A stretch of DNA of 64,000 nt, from NCBI GenBank assembly GCA_946886365.1, contig CAMPIM010000001.1, positions 1-64,000 on the forward strand. The letters are read 5' to 3'. This DNA is from an uncultured Novosphingobium sp. GTDB lineage: Bacteria > Pseudomonadota > Alphaproteobacteria > Sphingomonadales > Sphingomonadaceae. Numbering within the stretch: position 1 is the first letter of the stretch; every line of letters begins with the position of its first letter. Made by a program: the position numbers and the translations under genes. Positions 27,326 through 36,388 of this stretch are shown in pieces. The notes below the pieces were generated by a model that was not told the origin of the DNA, ran no database searches, and saw only the letters and a program-made list of their open reading frames with translations.

Positions 27326-27436
27326 TGCGCGCGGTGGCAGACGACTGACCAACCGCCTTTCCGAGCGCTCAACCCGAAAGATCATCGGCGCACTTCAATG
27401 CGTGAATTCGCAAATGTTGCGTGGGAGGTCTTAAAC

Positions 27437-27466
27437 AAAAAAGGTTCAGCGCGGCGTCGCTGAACC
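27437..27466 (-). terminator. Rho-independent terminator of the second TonB receptor
   Basis: GGTTCAGCG (27443-27451) and CGCTGAACC (27458-27466) form a perfect 9-bp stem, and on the minus strand the stem is followed directly by six T (complement of 27437-27442). This is a classic terminator about 70 bp after the receptor stop codon. Confidence 0.85.
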
Positions 27467-27497
27467 CTGAGTTTGGGGGAGACGTAGGCAGTCGCGA

Positions 27498-27526
27498 CCG
27501 GGGGATCGCCTTAAGCAATCCCCCGG
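27498..27526 (-). terminator. Hairpin just after the TonB receptor stop
   Basis: CCGGGGGAT (27498-27506) pairs perfectly with ATCCCCCGG (27518-27526), 8 bp beyond the receptor stop codon. It precedes the stronger terminator and may protect the 3' end of the mRNA. Confidence 0.5.
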
Positions 27527-27534
27527 CCAGTCGA

Positions 27535-29919
27535 TCACCAGTTGAAGCGCAATGTCGCACCAAATTCGCGCGGCGCCGTGATGTTCGCCACGCGATAACC
27601 GGAGTCGAACGGTAGGGTGCCGAACGATTCCAAGCCAGGCAACGCGCCGGTTGCGACCTGGAAGTTTCCTTGCGACACGCGCTGTGCGCGGGTCTGATCG
27701 AGCAGGTTCTTCACGAATAGGTTCAGTTCCCAGCGATCTTCGCCGCGCAGGCCGACGAACAAATCGATCTTGGTGAAGTCCCGATAGGTGTAGTTGCTGT
27801 TTTCTGACTTGAACCCCGGACGATAGGACAGGAGCCCGCGAATGAACGGGGTTAGCGAGCCCATACCGAACCGGACTTCGCCATTGCTGGACAGGCTGAA
27901 CTTCGGAACGTCCGCGATACGATCGTTACGAGCGCAGACCGCGACTTGCTCGGTCCCAGGAACGCTGGGCGTGCCGATCGAATCCGGGACGCCGTCGCCA
28001 TTATAATCGTTACAATAGAGCTGGGCGTTGTCGTAATGCGCATCAGCATAAGTGGCGTTCACGTTAAAATCGACCCACTGCGAAGGTTGAAAGCCGAGTT
28101 GGACCTCAACGCCCTTGCTGATGGCATCGCCAAAGGTTGGTAGTGGCGCCGTCGCTGTATCAACAGCACCGGGGACACGGGACGAGTTGGTCGTAAGGCC
28201 CGGTGCAAAGTCCACATAATTTTTGAACTTCTGGTAGAACGCCGCGATGTTCAGCGTAACTTTACGGTCGAACAGGCTGGATTTCAGGCCGACTTCAAAA
28301 CCATCCGACGTTTCGTCAGGGGTTTGAAGATATTGCGGATCAAGCGGTGTCGAAACGCCCGTTGCTGCAACCCCCGGACGGAAGGACCGGCCGTAATTTG
28401 CATAGACATTCAGATCCGGATTGACCTTCCAGCTGATAGATGCCCCCCCTGTCAAGGCACTTGGCTTCACCACGCTTGGAGTGGTGGTGTCGACGCCAAT
28501 GGCCGGGATGATCAGCCGCTGCGAACGCGTCGTCTTGCCCCAGCTCTGGCGCAGGCCTCCGGTGATGGTTAAGCCATCGACCACCTCATAGCCCAGCAGA
28601 CCGGACACCGCATAGGACTTGCTGAGGATCGGCAAGATTACGGATACATCGACAGGGAACACGAAGATTTGCGGAGGCACTGGGCCGGGGCCGGTCATGC
28701 CGGGGAAGATTGAGCCGAACGGATCGGTGAAGAACGCGTCGTTGCTCTGATTGACGCGCACATCGTTGAACTTTGAATAATCGTAGTTCGCCGCAATTGC
28801 CCAATTCAGGCGTGAGCTGTTAGGTGATTGGAGGCGAAGCTCCGTCGTCCATAGATCGTAAGGCGTGTGTACATGCTGGTTCAGCTGATAACCGGGAACC
28901 GCATTGCCTTCGTCCTGGTCGCGTTGCTGTTCCAATCGCGTCTTCTGGTAGCCACCATTGAATACCAGTTCACCCCAGCTAAAATCATAACTGGTGTTGA
29001 GCGTGAAGAGGTGTGTTTCGTTGGTAAACCGCAGCGCACCTTCGCTGACTGCTAGACGATCATTCAGGCTGATCGCGGGGCCGCTGCGCAGCGGGAAGAA
29101 GCTATTTGGGCTGGGTTGATTGCCTGGGCCGAATACCGCGCGGAACGGCCGTGTGTCCGTCCAGAGATACTGATAGACAAGGTCCGCGCGGAAGTCGGAT
29201 GACGGCTCCCAGGCGAGTGAAATACGGCCGCTCATCGTTTCGTTGTACGATTTGCGTCCGTCGATATTCTTCACCTGGCCGCCACGGTTGCGGTCATAGA
29301 GAAGCGCGCCGCGGATAGCGAGGCTGTCCTGAATAATAGGCACGGAAGCCGCACCCTGGAAGTTGGTTGCGTGCAGATCACTGGCCGCGGCCTGCGCATA
29401 ACCGGTCGGCTTGCTCAGGTCTGGACGGGCGGAGCCGATAACGATTGAGCCTGCAGGTGAAACCTTGCCGCGGAATAGGCCTTGGGGACCACGAAGAACC
29501 TGAATCTGGCCGATGTCGTAGATTGCGCTGAAGAAAGTGTTGGGATCGACGTCGATTTCATTGAAATAGACTTGGACCGCGTCGCTCGACCCGCTGTCAG
29601 GATTGAACGAAATGCCGCGCAAGGTCGCGATATTGCTGCGTCCGTCCCCATTTTCCAGCGTAAGGCCGGGAACAATGTTCTGAATTTCCTTGACGTCGAA
29701 CAGGTTGAGCTTGGCGACGTCCTGTCCCGACACGACATTCACCGCCAACGGCGTTTGCTGTAACGTCTCGCTACGACGTGTCGCTGTGACGATGATCTCG
29801 GCAGCACTTGGTTCGGCAGCGCCTTGCTCAGCTTGCTGCGCAGCGGCGCCGCTGGCAATGGCCAGCCCGCAAGCGCAACTCAACAGCTGTATAAGATGAC
29901 GACCTCTTGATCTCTTCAT
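27535..29919 (-). CDS. TonB-dependent outer-membrane receptor
   Basis: 794 residues, complete. Signal peptide MKRSRGRHLIQLLSCACGLA with GAAA before residue 28; TonB box EIIVTATRR at 41-49; plug; barrel ending in GATLRFNW with the aromatic last residue expected for outer-membrane insertion. GGAGGGGA precedes the ATG. The plug-to-barrel region holds LRGPQGLFRGKVSPAGSI, a variant in which the usual GTLxGRNxxGG is changed. It probably brings the island's substrate across the outer membrane. An island palindrome sits 91 bp before the start, and the gene upstream on the same strand encodes an exported propeller protein. Confidence 0.93.
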   Translation of the reverse strand: MKRSRGRHLIQLLSCACGLAIASGAAAQQAEQGAAEPSAAEIIVTATRRSETLQQTPLAVNVVSGQDVAKLNLFDVKEIQNIVPGLTLENGDGRSNIATLRGISFNPDSGSSDAVQVYFNEIDVDPNTFFSAIYDIGQIQVLRGPQGLFRGKVSPAGSIVIGSARPDLSKPTGYAQAAASDLHATNFQGAASVPIIQDSLAIRGALLYDRNRGGQVKNIDGRKSYNETMSGRISLAWEPSSDFRADLVYQYLWTDTRPFRAVFGPGNQPSPNSFFPLRSGPAISLNDRLAVSEGALRFTNETHLFTLNTSYDFSWGELVFNGGYQKTRLEQQRDQDEGNAVPGYQLNQHVHTPYDLWTTELRLQSPNSSRLNWAIAANYDYSKFNDVRVNQSNDAFFTDPFGSIFPGMTGPGPVPPQIFVFPVDVSVILPILSKSYAVSGLLGYEVVDGLTITGGLRQSWGKTTRSQRLIIPAIGVDTTTPSVVKPSALTGGASISWKVNPDLNVYANYGRSFRPGVAATGVSTPLDPQYLQTPDETSDGFEVGLKSSLFDRKVTLNIAAFYQKFKNYVDFAPGLTTNSSRVPGAVDTATAPLPTFGDAISKGVEVQLGFQPSQWVDFNVNATYADAHYDNAQLYCNDYNGDGVPDSIGTPSVPGTEQVAVCARNDRIADVPKFSLSSNGEVRFGMGSLTPFIRGLLSYRPGFKSENSNYTYRDFTKIDLFVGLRGEDRWELNLFVKNLLDQTRAQRVSQGNFQVATGALPGLESFGTLPFDSGYRVANITAPREFGATLRFNW

Positions 29920-30009
29920 AGTCCCCTCCATTTTAACCCCGAAACCTTTTGTTCGGACATTGAGCGATTCAGGGTTATATAAGAGCGAGAACATCCCCAG
30001 AAGCGGCCA

Positions 30010-30024
30010 TTCCACCATGTGGAA
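30010..30024. promoter_or_regulatory. Island palindrome copy 2 (candidate IclR site)
   Basis: TTCCAC-CAT-GTGGAA is a perfect 6-bp inverted repeat with a 3-bp centre, 91 bp before the TonB receptor start. A TATA-like -10 (TTATATAAC on the minus strand, near 29975) lies about 30-35 bp closer to the gene, which places the site at or just above the -35 region. Confidence 0.6.
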
Positions 30025-30048
30025 CGGAATCACGAATTCTAATCATCT

Positions 30049-31212
30049 TCAGTTCTTGCCGAACGTTCCGATATAGAGCCCCGCCTGATGGCCCGACTTT
30101 CCGGAGGGGTCCTTGATCGCGAAGGCAATGCGGCGGCCGTCGGGGGACACCGTCGATTGATGCGCCTGCGCGCCGGACGGGCTGATGTTGGTCAGCGCCC
30201 GGCGTGATTTGCCATCCATGGTGATGACGAAGATATCGAAGCCCTTGCCGGAATTCGCCGCGGCGATCTCCGCTGCACGGCTTTCGCCCTTGAAGCGCAA
30301 AATCTGCTCGACGCCCGGCCTGATATGCCCGCTTATTCCGCGATAGGGGCCATCCGGATCGGAATGAATATTCGCTTCCTCCAGGCCATAGCGTTCGTCG
30401 GGAAATACGTGGGTTTCGTTATGGGAAGGAGTGGCATAGACCTTGCTCACCGCCTTGGTCGCGATGTTGACCTTATACATTTCGCTGTCCAGCGCCGCCA
30501 TTTCGGTGGTCCAGAACATGACGCTGCGCCCGCCATCTATGAAGTCATAGGCCTCGGGGAAGCTTGCCGGGCCGGGCTGGCCGGGGCGGTAGCTATAGGC
30601 GGCCTGCATGTCGGCAAGCCGCGCGGTCCTGCCGTCACGAACCAGCCGGGCCACGGTCAGGTCCAGGCCAGTCGCCGAAGGACGCGACCAGGATAGATTG
30701 ATCGATCCATCGGCGTTGGGTTCACGCGCTATGGCGATGTCGCCCATCGCTCCGCTGTTGAGCGAAACCGGACGAGCGAGCGACTTCGACATCCAGAACA
30801 GTTGGGTTCGGGCGGCATCGGCCGCGCCGCCGCTGCCCCCCTTCATGCCCGGCGCGGCTTCGATCAGAAAGCTGCTGTCGGGCAGGTAAAATATGCGGGT
30901 GACGAACTGAGTCTCGCCGAACTTGCAGGTAAGGCACCGCACCTTCTTCGTGCGCAAGTCGATTTCATAGGCCGGGCCGTCGACCAAATCGTCCTTCGTG
31001 AAGGCAATGCGACGGCCGTCGGGCGACCAGGCGGGCCGGTTGCCCCAATCCAGGAGGCGTTCCTGATGGAAGGGCGCGGTCAGATAGTCGATCGTCGTAT
31101 CCTTAGCCGTGGCGGCAGGCGCTGCCGTCAGAGGCAGGGTAGCGGTCAATAGCGCCGCGCTCAGAAGTTGAGCAGCAATGCTGGACTTCCTGCGCTTGAT
31201 AAGGTTCGTCAC
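30049..31212 (-). CDS. Exported WD40/TolB-like beta-propeller protein
   Basis: 387 residues starting at GTG 31212, with AAGGAG seven bases upstream; the frame continues further upstream but without family similarity. A Sec signal (AAQLLSAALLTATLPLTA) is followed by propeller repeats of the TolB/PD40 type: PAWSPDGRRIAFTKDD near the front and STVSPDGRRIAFAIKD near the end. Such proteins act in the periplasm as scaffolds or, in some cases, lyases (oligogalacturonate lyase has the same fold). It follows rbsK by 25 bp and precedes the TonB receptor on the same strand, so it belongs to the island's uptake operon. Its exact role is unknown; it has a counterpart at 38638. Confidence 0.75.
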   Translation of the reverse strand: MTNLIKRRKSSIAAQLLSAALLTATLPLTAAPAATAKDTTIDYLTAPFHQERLLDWGNRPAWSPDGRRIAFTKDDLVDGPAYEIDLRTKKVRCLTCKFGETQFVTRIFYLPDSSFLIEAAPGMKGGSGGAADAARTQLFWMSKSLARPVSLNSGAMGDIAIAREPNADGSINLSWSRPSATGLDLTVARLVRDGRTARLADMQAAYSYRPGQPGPASFPEAYDFIDGGRSVMFWTTEMAALDSEMYKVNIATKAVSKVYATPSHNETHVFPDERYGLEEANIHSDPDGPYRGISGHIRPGVEQILRFKGESRAAEIAAANSGKGFDIFVITMDGKSRRALTNISPSGAQAHQSTVSPDGRRIAFAIKDPSGKSGHQAGLYIGTFGKN

Positions 31213-31237
31213 GTTCAGGCTCCTTGAGTTCAATATT

Positions 31238-32179
31238 CTAGCTGGTGTGTGCAATGGCCGTATCCAGACCATGCAGCACGGCAATGCGATCCGGGATGGA
31301 GGCCGCCGCGCCGAGTGACTGAACGGCGATCGATGCCGCCATGTTCGCCTCCGCCGCAGCATGTTCGATGCGATCGCCCCGCGCGAGGCCGGCGGCGAGA
31401 TAGCCACAGAAGCAGTCGCCTGCTCCGGTTGTGTCGACCACAGCCGTGGGCCGTCCCGCTATGCGCTGGACGCCGCTGGCCGCAACGATCGCCACGCCAT
31501 CCGCGCCTAATGTCACCAACAGGGTTTGGCCATGGTCCAGGCCAAGCAAGGTTTTGCTCGACAGCAATCCTGCGTTGTCCAGCATAGAGACGCCCTCAGC
31601 ACCCGTCAGCAAGGCCAGCTCGCTTTCATTGACAATCAGAAGATCGCATAGCGGCAGCAGTTGGCGCGCAGCGGTTAATGCGGGCGCGGCGTTGAGGATG
31701 GTGCAGGCTCCGGTGGCGCGAGCACGCTGAAACAGCGCTATCGTAGCGAGGACAGGCGTTTCCATCTGGGCGAGGCAGACATCATCCGGGCCAAGATCAA
31801 TCTCGGCGAAGGTGGCATCGACATCCGCATTTGCCCCCGCGACATGAATGATCTGATTGTCCTGCGGCGATGTCGCCACCAGCGCGCAACCGGTGGGGGA
31901 GGAAGTGGTGCGCACCCGGCTCACATCGACGCCATGATCGGCAAGCGCCGCAACCATCTGCGCGCCGTCTTCGTCCGCCCCGACCGCGCCCAACAGGATG
32001 CAATGCGCACCCGCACGCGCTGCGCCGACGGCCTGGTTCGCCCCTTTGCCGCCCAGCTGGCGCGTCAGATTTGTCCCTGACACGGTTTCACCCGCGCAGG
32101 GCAGACGCGGAGCGGTGACTAGAAGGTCGAGATTGATGCTGCCCAGCACCACGACCTTGCCCGCGCGCGCCGTCGTCAT
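31238..32179 (-). CDS. rbsK: Ribokinase-family sugar kinase
   Basis: 313 residues of the PfkB/ribokinase fold. The N-terminal signature LGGKGANQAVGAARAG begins at residue 42 and the C-terminal DTTGAGDCFCGYLAAG holds the catalytic Asp255. It phosphorylates a sugar with ATP. Its ATG overlaps the stop of the upstream RpiB-type gene (ATGA), so kinase and isomerase are made together. Ribose is the classic substrate, but with the neighbouring isomerase a different pentose or tetrose is possible. Confidence 0.88.
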   Translation of the reverse strand: MTTARAGKVVVLGSINLDLLVTAPRLPCAGETVSGTNLTRQLGGKGANQAVGAARAGAHCILLGAVGADEDGAQMVAALADHGVDVSRVRTTSSPTGCALVATSPQDNQIIHVAGANADVDATFAEIDLGPDDVCLAQMETPVLATIALFQRARATGACTILNAAPALTAARQLLPLCDLLIVNESELALLTGAEGVSMLDNAGLLSSKTLLGLDHGQTLLVTLGADGVAIVAASGVQRIAGRPTAVVDTTGAGDCFCGYLAAGLARGDRIEHAAAEANMAASIAVQSLGAAASIPDRIAVLHGLDTAIAHTS

Positions 32180-32673
32180 CCGCCTTGCTCCAGCAATGCA
32201 AGCTTGGCAACGCGACGGCGGAAATGTTCTTCGTTGCTGAACTGCGCGGCCAGGAAATGGCGAACGATGTCGAGGGCTATCTGCGGGCCGGTGATCCACG
32301 CGCCGATGCACAATACATTGACGTCGTCATGCACCACCGCCTGCCGCGCGACATAGGTGTCGTGCGCGACGGCTGCGCGGATGCCGCGAACCTTGTTAGC
32401 GGCGATACACGCCCCCGCGCCCGTGCCGCACAGCAGGATGACGCGATCGGTCTCCCCATCCAGGATGGTTTGTACCGCCCGGCGCGTAATGTCGGGAAAG
32501 TCGACAGGCTCTTCCGACTGCGCGCCTACGTCGATGATGCGGCCGCTGTGGCGGCCTAGCAGGTCCAAAACTGGCGGGCGCAGCGGGAAACCGGCATGGT
32601 CGTTGGCAAAGCCGATGACGTCCCGGAAAGGTATATGCTGTTCGTCCCCCGACAATGTTTCTGGCTTCTGCAT
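32176..32673 (-). CDS. RpiB/LacAB-family sugar-phosphate isomerase
   Basis: 165 residues. The start FANDHAGFPLR carries the Asp-His pair, ILLCGTGAGACIAANKVRGI holds the catalytic Cys82, and the C-terminal HFRRRVAKL is typical. The usual DYPD motif reads DFPD here. Family members interconvert aldose and ketose phosphates (ribose-5-P, allose-6-P, tetrulose-4-P in erythritol use). GGGGGA lies three bases before the ATG. It heads the leftward operon rpiB-like, rbsK, propeller; divergent from a GPH symporter, with a FadR/GntR-type palindrome between. Which sugar phosphate it uses is not shown by the sequence. Confidence 0.85.
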   Translation of the reverse strand: MQKPETLSGDEQHIPFRDVIGFANDHAGFPLRPPVLDLLGRHSGRIIDVGAQSEEPVDFPDITRRAVQTILDGETDRVILLCGTGAGACIAANKVRGIRAAVAHDTYVARQAVVHDDVNVLCIGAWITGPQIALDIVRHFLAAQFSNEEHFRRRVAKLALLEQGG

Positions 32674-32759
32674 CGATCCCCCGAATTCCCCGCCAGTGCC
32701 ACTTTCGCAGCATTTCACCGACAGAATCGAACCTGCCCACTGGCGCTTTGATTGCACTG

Positions 32760-32770
32760 TGGTATTACCA
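32760..32770. promoter_or_regulatory. TGGT-N3-ACCA palindrome, candidate GntR/FCD operator
   Basis: TGGTATTACCA matches the core TGGTnnnACCA bound by FadR/PdhR/LldR-type GntR regulators of the FCD class. It lies in the divergent gap, 31 bp before the GPH symporter and 87 bp before the isomerase operon. An FCD-class GntR gene is present at 37776. Confidence 0.55.
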
Positions 32771-32800
32771 GTTTGGAATCCGATCAAGGGGGAGGACCGA

Positions 32801-34129
32801 ATGACGCGTGGCAGGGAGGATGCGATGGGGCGTGGAAGGCTGGCGGCCTTTTGCGTCACCGCGCTCGCGATCCAGGCTTATGCGACGCTAGTCACGGTGT
32901 TCCTGCCCGAATTCTACGCCAATGCGCTGGCTCTGCCGGTCGGTGCGGTCGGCGCCGCCTTCATGACGGTGCGGGTGTTGGACCTGATGATCGATCCGCT
33001 GCTCGGCGGAATGATGGACGCGACGCGATCGCGCTGGGGGCGCTACCGTCCTTGGCTGGCGGCGAGCGCGCCAATTCTCATGCTGTCGACTTACGCCCTG
33101 TTTCAGGCGGAGCGAGGGGTCGGCATGGCTTATCTTTGGGCGTGGCTGTTCATCGCCTTCATCGGCTTTTCGATGATCGTGCTGTCGCATCTGGCCTGGA
33201 CGGCGACCCTGTCCACAGGATCGGCGGAGCGGACGCGCATTTTTGCCTGGTGGCAGGTATTCGCGACGGCAGGGCAGTTTTCGATCCTCGCCATATTGCC
33301 GGTGGTCGCCAGTGCCTATCCCGGCGATCCAGGGGCCGGCATGCACGCGGCGGGATGGGTCATGATCGTGTTGATCCCCGGCGCGATCTTGCTGGCGCTG
33401 CGGACCACGCCGGAAAAGCCACCTGCGGCAGGTGCTCAGGCCGCGCTCGCGATACGGGATTATATCGCGTTATTCTCGCAAGGGCCGGTCGTTCGACTGG
33501 TGCTGGCCGATCTGCTGATCGCCTTGTCCACGGGCGTCGCCAATGCGGTGGCATTGTTCTTCTACATGGGGCAGCTTGGTTTCGATCGGGCAGCGGCCAG
33601 CACCCTGATCCTCATCGCCTATGCCGCCGCCTTTGCCGGGACGCCATTGTTTGCCAAGCTGGCCGGGCGGATCGGCAAGGCGCGGGCGTTGCAAGCGGGC
33701 GCGTTCATTCAGGCGTTGCTGCAATTGGCGATGGCGGTGCAGCCCGCCAACTCTTTCTGGCTGACGGCGGCCAATGTCGCGGCGCTCGGCCTGTGTATCC
33801 CGATCGCCTGGTTCCTGCCCCGTGCGTTGATGGCGGACGTTGCCGATGCCACCCGTGCGCGCTTCGGGGTCGACCGTACCGGGCTGCTCTATGCGACGCT
33901 CAATGGATCGATGAAGCTGGCGTTGGGGCTGGCGGTGGGCCTAGCCTTCCTGTTGCTCGCCTGGCTCGGCTTCGATCCCGCCCATGCCGGTGACCCGCGT
34001 AACGCCCTGCCGCTGCGTAGCTTGATCGGCATCGTGCCAGCGCTCTTTTCGCTGGGCGTAGTCCTGTGCATGATGCGCTACCCTGAAACATCCCTGCGAG
34101 AGGCGAGCCGCCAGGCCGCGCTCGCCTGA
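32801..34129 (+). CDS. GPH-type sugar:cation symporter (MFS superfamily)
   Basis: 442 residues with 12 predicted membrane helices. DLMIDPLLGGMMDATRSRWG followed by RYRPWLAASAP is the signature of glycoside-pentoside-hexuronide symporters (MelB/UidB-like), where the Asp residues in helix 2 bind the cation. It imports a sugar or glycoside with H+ or Na+. GGGGGAGG precedes ATG 32801. The next gene, an exported isomerase-like protein, begins 28 bp later, so this is the first gene of the rightward operon. Confidence 0.85.
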   Translation: MTRGREDAMGRGRLAAFCVTALAIQAYATLVTVFLPEFYANALALPVGAVGAAFMTVRVLDLMIDPLLGGMMDATRSRWGRYRPWLAASAPILMLSTYALFQAERGVGMAYLWAWLFIAFIGFSMIVLSHLAWTATLSTGSAERTRIFAWWQVFATAGQFSILAILPVVASAYPGDPGAGMHAAGWVMIVLIPGAILLALRTTPEKPPAAGAQAALAIRDYIALFSQGPVVRLVLADLLIALSTGVANAVALFFYMGQLGFDRAAASTLILIAYAAAFAGTPLFAKLAGRIGKARALQAGAFIQALLQLAMAVQPANSFWLTAANVAALGLCIPIAWFLPRALMADVADATRARFGVDRTGLLYATLNGSMKLALGLAVGLAFLLLAWLGFDPAHAGDPRNALPLRSLIGIVPALFSLGVVLCMMRYPETSLREASRQAALA

Positions 34130-34157
34130 AACTTCGAAAAGCTGAAAGAGATTGCCA

Positions 34158-35111
34158 ATGAACCGTCGCGACCTGCTCAAATCCTCTGCTCTCCTGATGC
34201 TCGCAGCCGGTGTTCCTGCGGCTGCACGGCGGAAATCTGCTCCCCTGCTGGGGGAAGATGGTCCGGGCGTGCAGCTCTATATGTTTGAACCCGACCTGCA
34301 CCGTGACCTTGACGGTACGCTCGCCGCGATCGCTGCGGCAGGTGTGCGATCGGTGGAGCTTGCCTCGCTGCACCGTAATACACCGACACAGTTCCGCGCT
34401 GCCCTGGACAGGGCAGGTTTGAAATGCCGCAGCGCCCATGTCGCTGCTTCATCGTCGGTGCCCGGCGCGAGCGGGCTAAACTTCGACAATATGGACAAGC
34501 TGGTCGAGGATCTGAACATATTGGGATCACGCAATGCCGTGCTGCCGTTGTTCCAGTTCCCCAAGGACCCGAAATGGGGTCCGCCGGTGTCCTTCATGTC
34601 GCTGATGAAGCCGGGCGGCCCGCCGGTGCCAGCCGAGCGCTATGAACGCATGGCCGACTTCCTCAATGAAAAGGGTTCCGTCCTCAAGAAGCATGGCATC
34701 GGCATCGGCTATCACAATCATAATGGCGAGTTGGCTCCGCTCGGGGAGAAGACCGGCCTTCAGATCCTGCTGGAAAAGACCGACCCGCGCATCGTCGATT
34801 TCGAAATGGATGCGGGCTGGCTGGCGGCGGGCGGGCAGGACCCGGTCGCCTGGCTCAAGCGCTATCGCGGGCGCTTTACCCAAATGCATGTGAAGGACAT
34901 CGCGGCTGGGACCCAGGTCAATTATCATATGCAACAGAAGCCGACGGAGGTGGGATCGGGCACGATGGATTGGCCCGCCATCCTGAAGGCGGCGCAGACT
35001 GCGGGCGTGCGCAACTTCTTTGTCGAGCAGGAGCCCCCATTCTCCGGCGCGCGCATCGACTCGCTGAAGAAGAGCCTTGCCTACCTTCGCACGCTGGAGA
35101 CTGCACGATGA
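34158..35111 (+). CDS. Tat-exported sugar phosphate isomerase/epimerase-like TIM-barrel protein
   Basis: 317 residues. MNRRDLLKSSALLMLAAGV is a twin-arginine signal (RRDLLK) with cleavage near AAA at 22-24. The rest is an AP-endonuclease-2-like TIM barrel with the metal-site motifs YHNHNGE, FEMDAGW, MHVKD and VEQE. The family covers xylose-isomerase-like enzymes and sugar or cyclitol dehydratases and epimerases. The Tat signal means it folds with its metal before export and acts in the periplasm. AAAGAG precedes ATG 34158. The downstream FG-GAP gene overlaps by ATGA. Substrate unknown. Confidence 0.8.
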   Translation: MNRRDLLKSSALLMLAAGVPAAARRKSAPLLGEDGPGVQLYMFEPDLHRDLDGTLAAIAAAGVRSVELASLHRNTPTQFRAALDRAGLKCRSAHVAASSSVPGASGLNFDNMDKLVEDLNILGSRNAVLPLFQFPKDPKWGPPVSFMSLMKPGGPPVPAERYERMADFLNEKGSVLKKHGIGIGYHNHNGELAPLGEKTGLQILLEKTDPRIVDFEMDAGWLAAGGQDPVAWLKRYRGRFTQMHVKDIAAGTQVNYHMQQKPTEVGSGTMDWPAILKAAQTAGVRNFFVEQEPPFSGARIDSLKKSLAYLRTLETAR

Positions 35112-36355
35112 ACTGCCGCCTGATGACCCGCACGGCAATCTTCGCCTCACTGATCGCCGCAGCCGTGCCGGGACAGGCGCAGGATGATGCGGCGTCAGCC
35201 CTGCTGTTCGACGATGTGACTGACACGCAAGTGCCCGTTTCCAAATATCTCCACGCGCTGGACGTCGCGCTGGTGGATGTGGATGGTGACGGCGATCTGG
35301 ACGCGGCGATCGCGGTCGAAATGGGTGCGAACCGGCTCTATATCAATGATGGGCAGGGCCACTTCACCTGGAAGCAGGGTGCGCTCGGCACCAAGGCGCA
35401 TGATACGGAACATGTGCTGTCCGCCGACTTCAACCGTGATGGCTATCCCGACCTGATCTTCGTCGCGGAAGAGGACCATGCGCACCAGCTGTTTCTGGGC
35501 GGACCGGGGGGCGAATTCACCGATGCTTCGGATCGGCTGCCGAAAATGAGCGAGGGCAATGGTCTTGCGGTGGGCGACGTCAATGGTGACGGCCTGCCGG
35601 ACATAGCGATCGGCAATTCGTCAGAGGAGCGCAAGGGCAAGCCGCGCGCGTCGGGGCAGAACTTCCTGTGGCTGAACGACCCCAACCAGCCCGGCACTTT
35701 CATTGACGCGACGGCGACGCACCTGCCCGCTTATGAAGACGATACGCAGGACATCGCGCTTGCGGACCTGGATGGCGACGGTGATCTGGACATGGTGGTC
35801 GCGAACGAAAGTCCGCCCAATCGCGTACTGATGAACGATGGCCAGGGACATTTCCGCGAGGCGGCCAAGGCGCTTCAGCTTCTCACCCCGCTGGAAACGC
35901 GCGAAGTGCATGTGTTCGACGCCAATGGCGACAAGCGTCTGGACATTCTGTTCCTGAACCTGACCAGCAACAACAAAAAGTGGGACAAGGATCCGCAGGC
36001 GCGGTTGCTGATCAACAAGGGGCGGGGCAAGTTCCGTGACGAAACCAAGACGCGCCTGCCTGCCAACCGCTTTTCCAGCTGGGGCGGGATGGTGATGGAT
36101 TTCAATCATGACGGCCATCCCGACCTGATCGTTGGCGCGATCGACGTGCCGGGGTTCAAGCCGTTGCAGCTGCGCGCCTATGCCAATGACGGGAAGGGCC
36201 GCTTCACCGACGTGACGGCTTCGGTCATGCCTGCCGCGACCGTCGCGCGCAGTTGGAGCATGGCTAAAGGCGACGTCAACGGAGACGGCGTGGAGGACTT
36301 GTTCGTTGGCAGCTGGGGCACGCAGGCGCGCCTGCTGCTGGGCAAGCGCAAATAA
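35108..36355 (+). CDS. Exported FG-GAP/VCBS-repeat protein
   Basis: 415 residues. A Sec signal (TRTAIFASLIAAAVPGQAQ) is followed by a seven-fold propeller of FG-GAP/VCBS repeats, each with an Asp-rich calcium loop: DVDGDGDLD, DFNRDGYPD, DVNGDGLPD, DLDGDGDLD, DANGDKRLD, DFNHDGHPD and DVNGDGVED. Such proteins are calcium-stabilised envelope or surface proteins that bind partners or sugars; no catalytic site is seen. The ATG overlaps the stop of the isomerase-like gene, so both are produced together and probably act at the same place in the envelope. Confidence 0.85.
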   Translation: MNCRLMTRTAIFASLIAAAVPGQAQDDAASALLFDDVTDTQVPVSKYLHALDVALVDVDGDGDLDAAIAVEMGANRLYINDGQGHFTWKQGALGTKAHDTEHVLSADFNRDGYPDLIFVAEEDHAHQLFLGGPGGEFTDASDRLPKMSEGNGLAVGDVNGDGLPDIAIGNSSEERKGKPRASGQNFLWLNDPNQPGTFIDATATHLPAYEDDTQDIALADLDGDGDLDMVVANESPPNRVLMNDGQGHFREAAKALQLLTPLETREVHVFDANGDKRLDILFLNLTSNNKKWDKDPQARLLINKGRGKFRDETKTRLPANRFSSWGGMVMDFNHDGHPDLIVGAIDVPGFKPLQLRAYANDGKGRFTDVTASVMPAATVARSWSMAKGDVNGDGVEDLFVGSWGTQARLLLGKRK

Positions 36356-36373
36356 GGGGTGGCCGATTTCCTG

Positions 36374-36388
36374 TTCCGCCAGGCGGAA
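36374..36388. promoter_or_regulatory. Island palindrome copy 3 (candidate IclR site)
   Basis: TTCCGC-CAG-GCGGAA is a perfect 6-bp inverted repeat, 19 bp after the FG-GAP gene and 85 bp before the first glycerate kinase gene. A half site TTCCGC follows at 36395-36400. Confidence 0.6.

Noticed and set aside
27147..32800. The 26-52 kb region as a recently mobile island with att sites or an integrase
   Set aside because: No integrase, transposase, tRNA gene or flanking direct repeat was seen, and base composition looks like that of the surroundings; it is called an island only by function.
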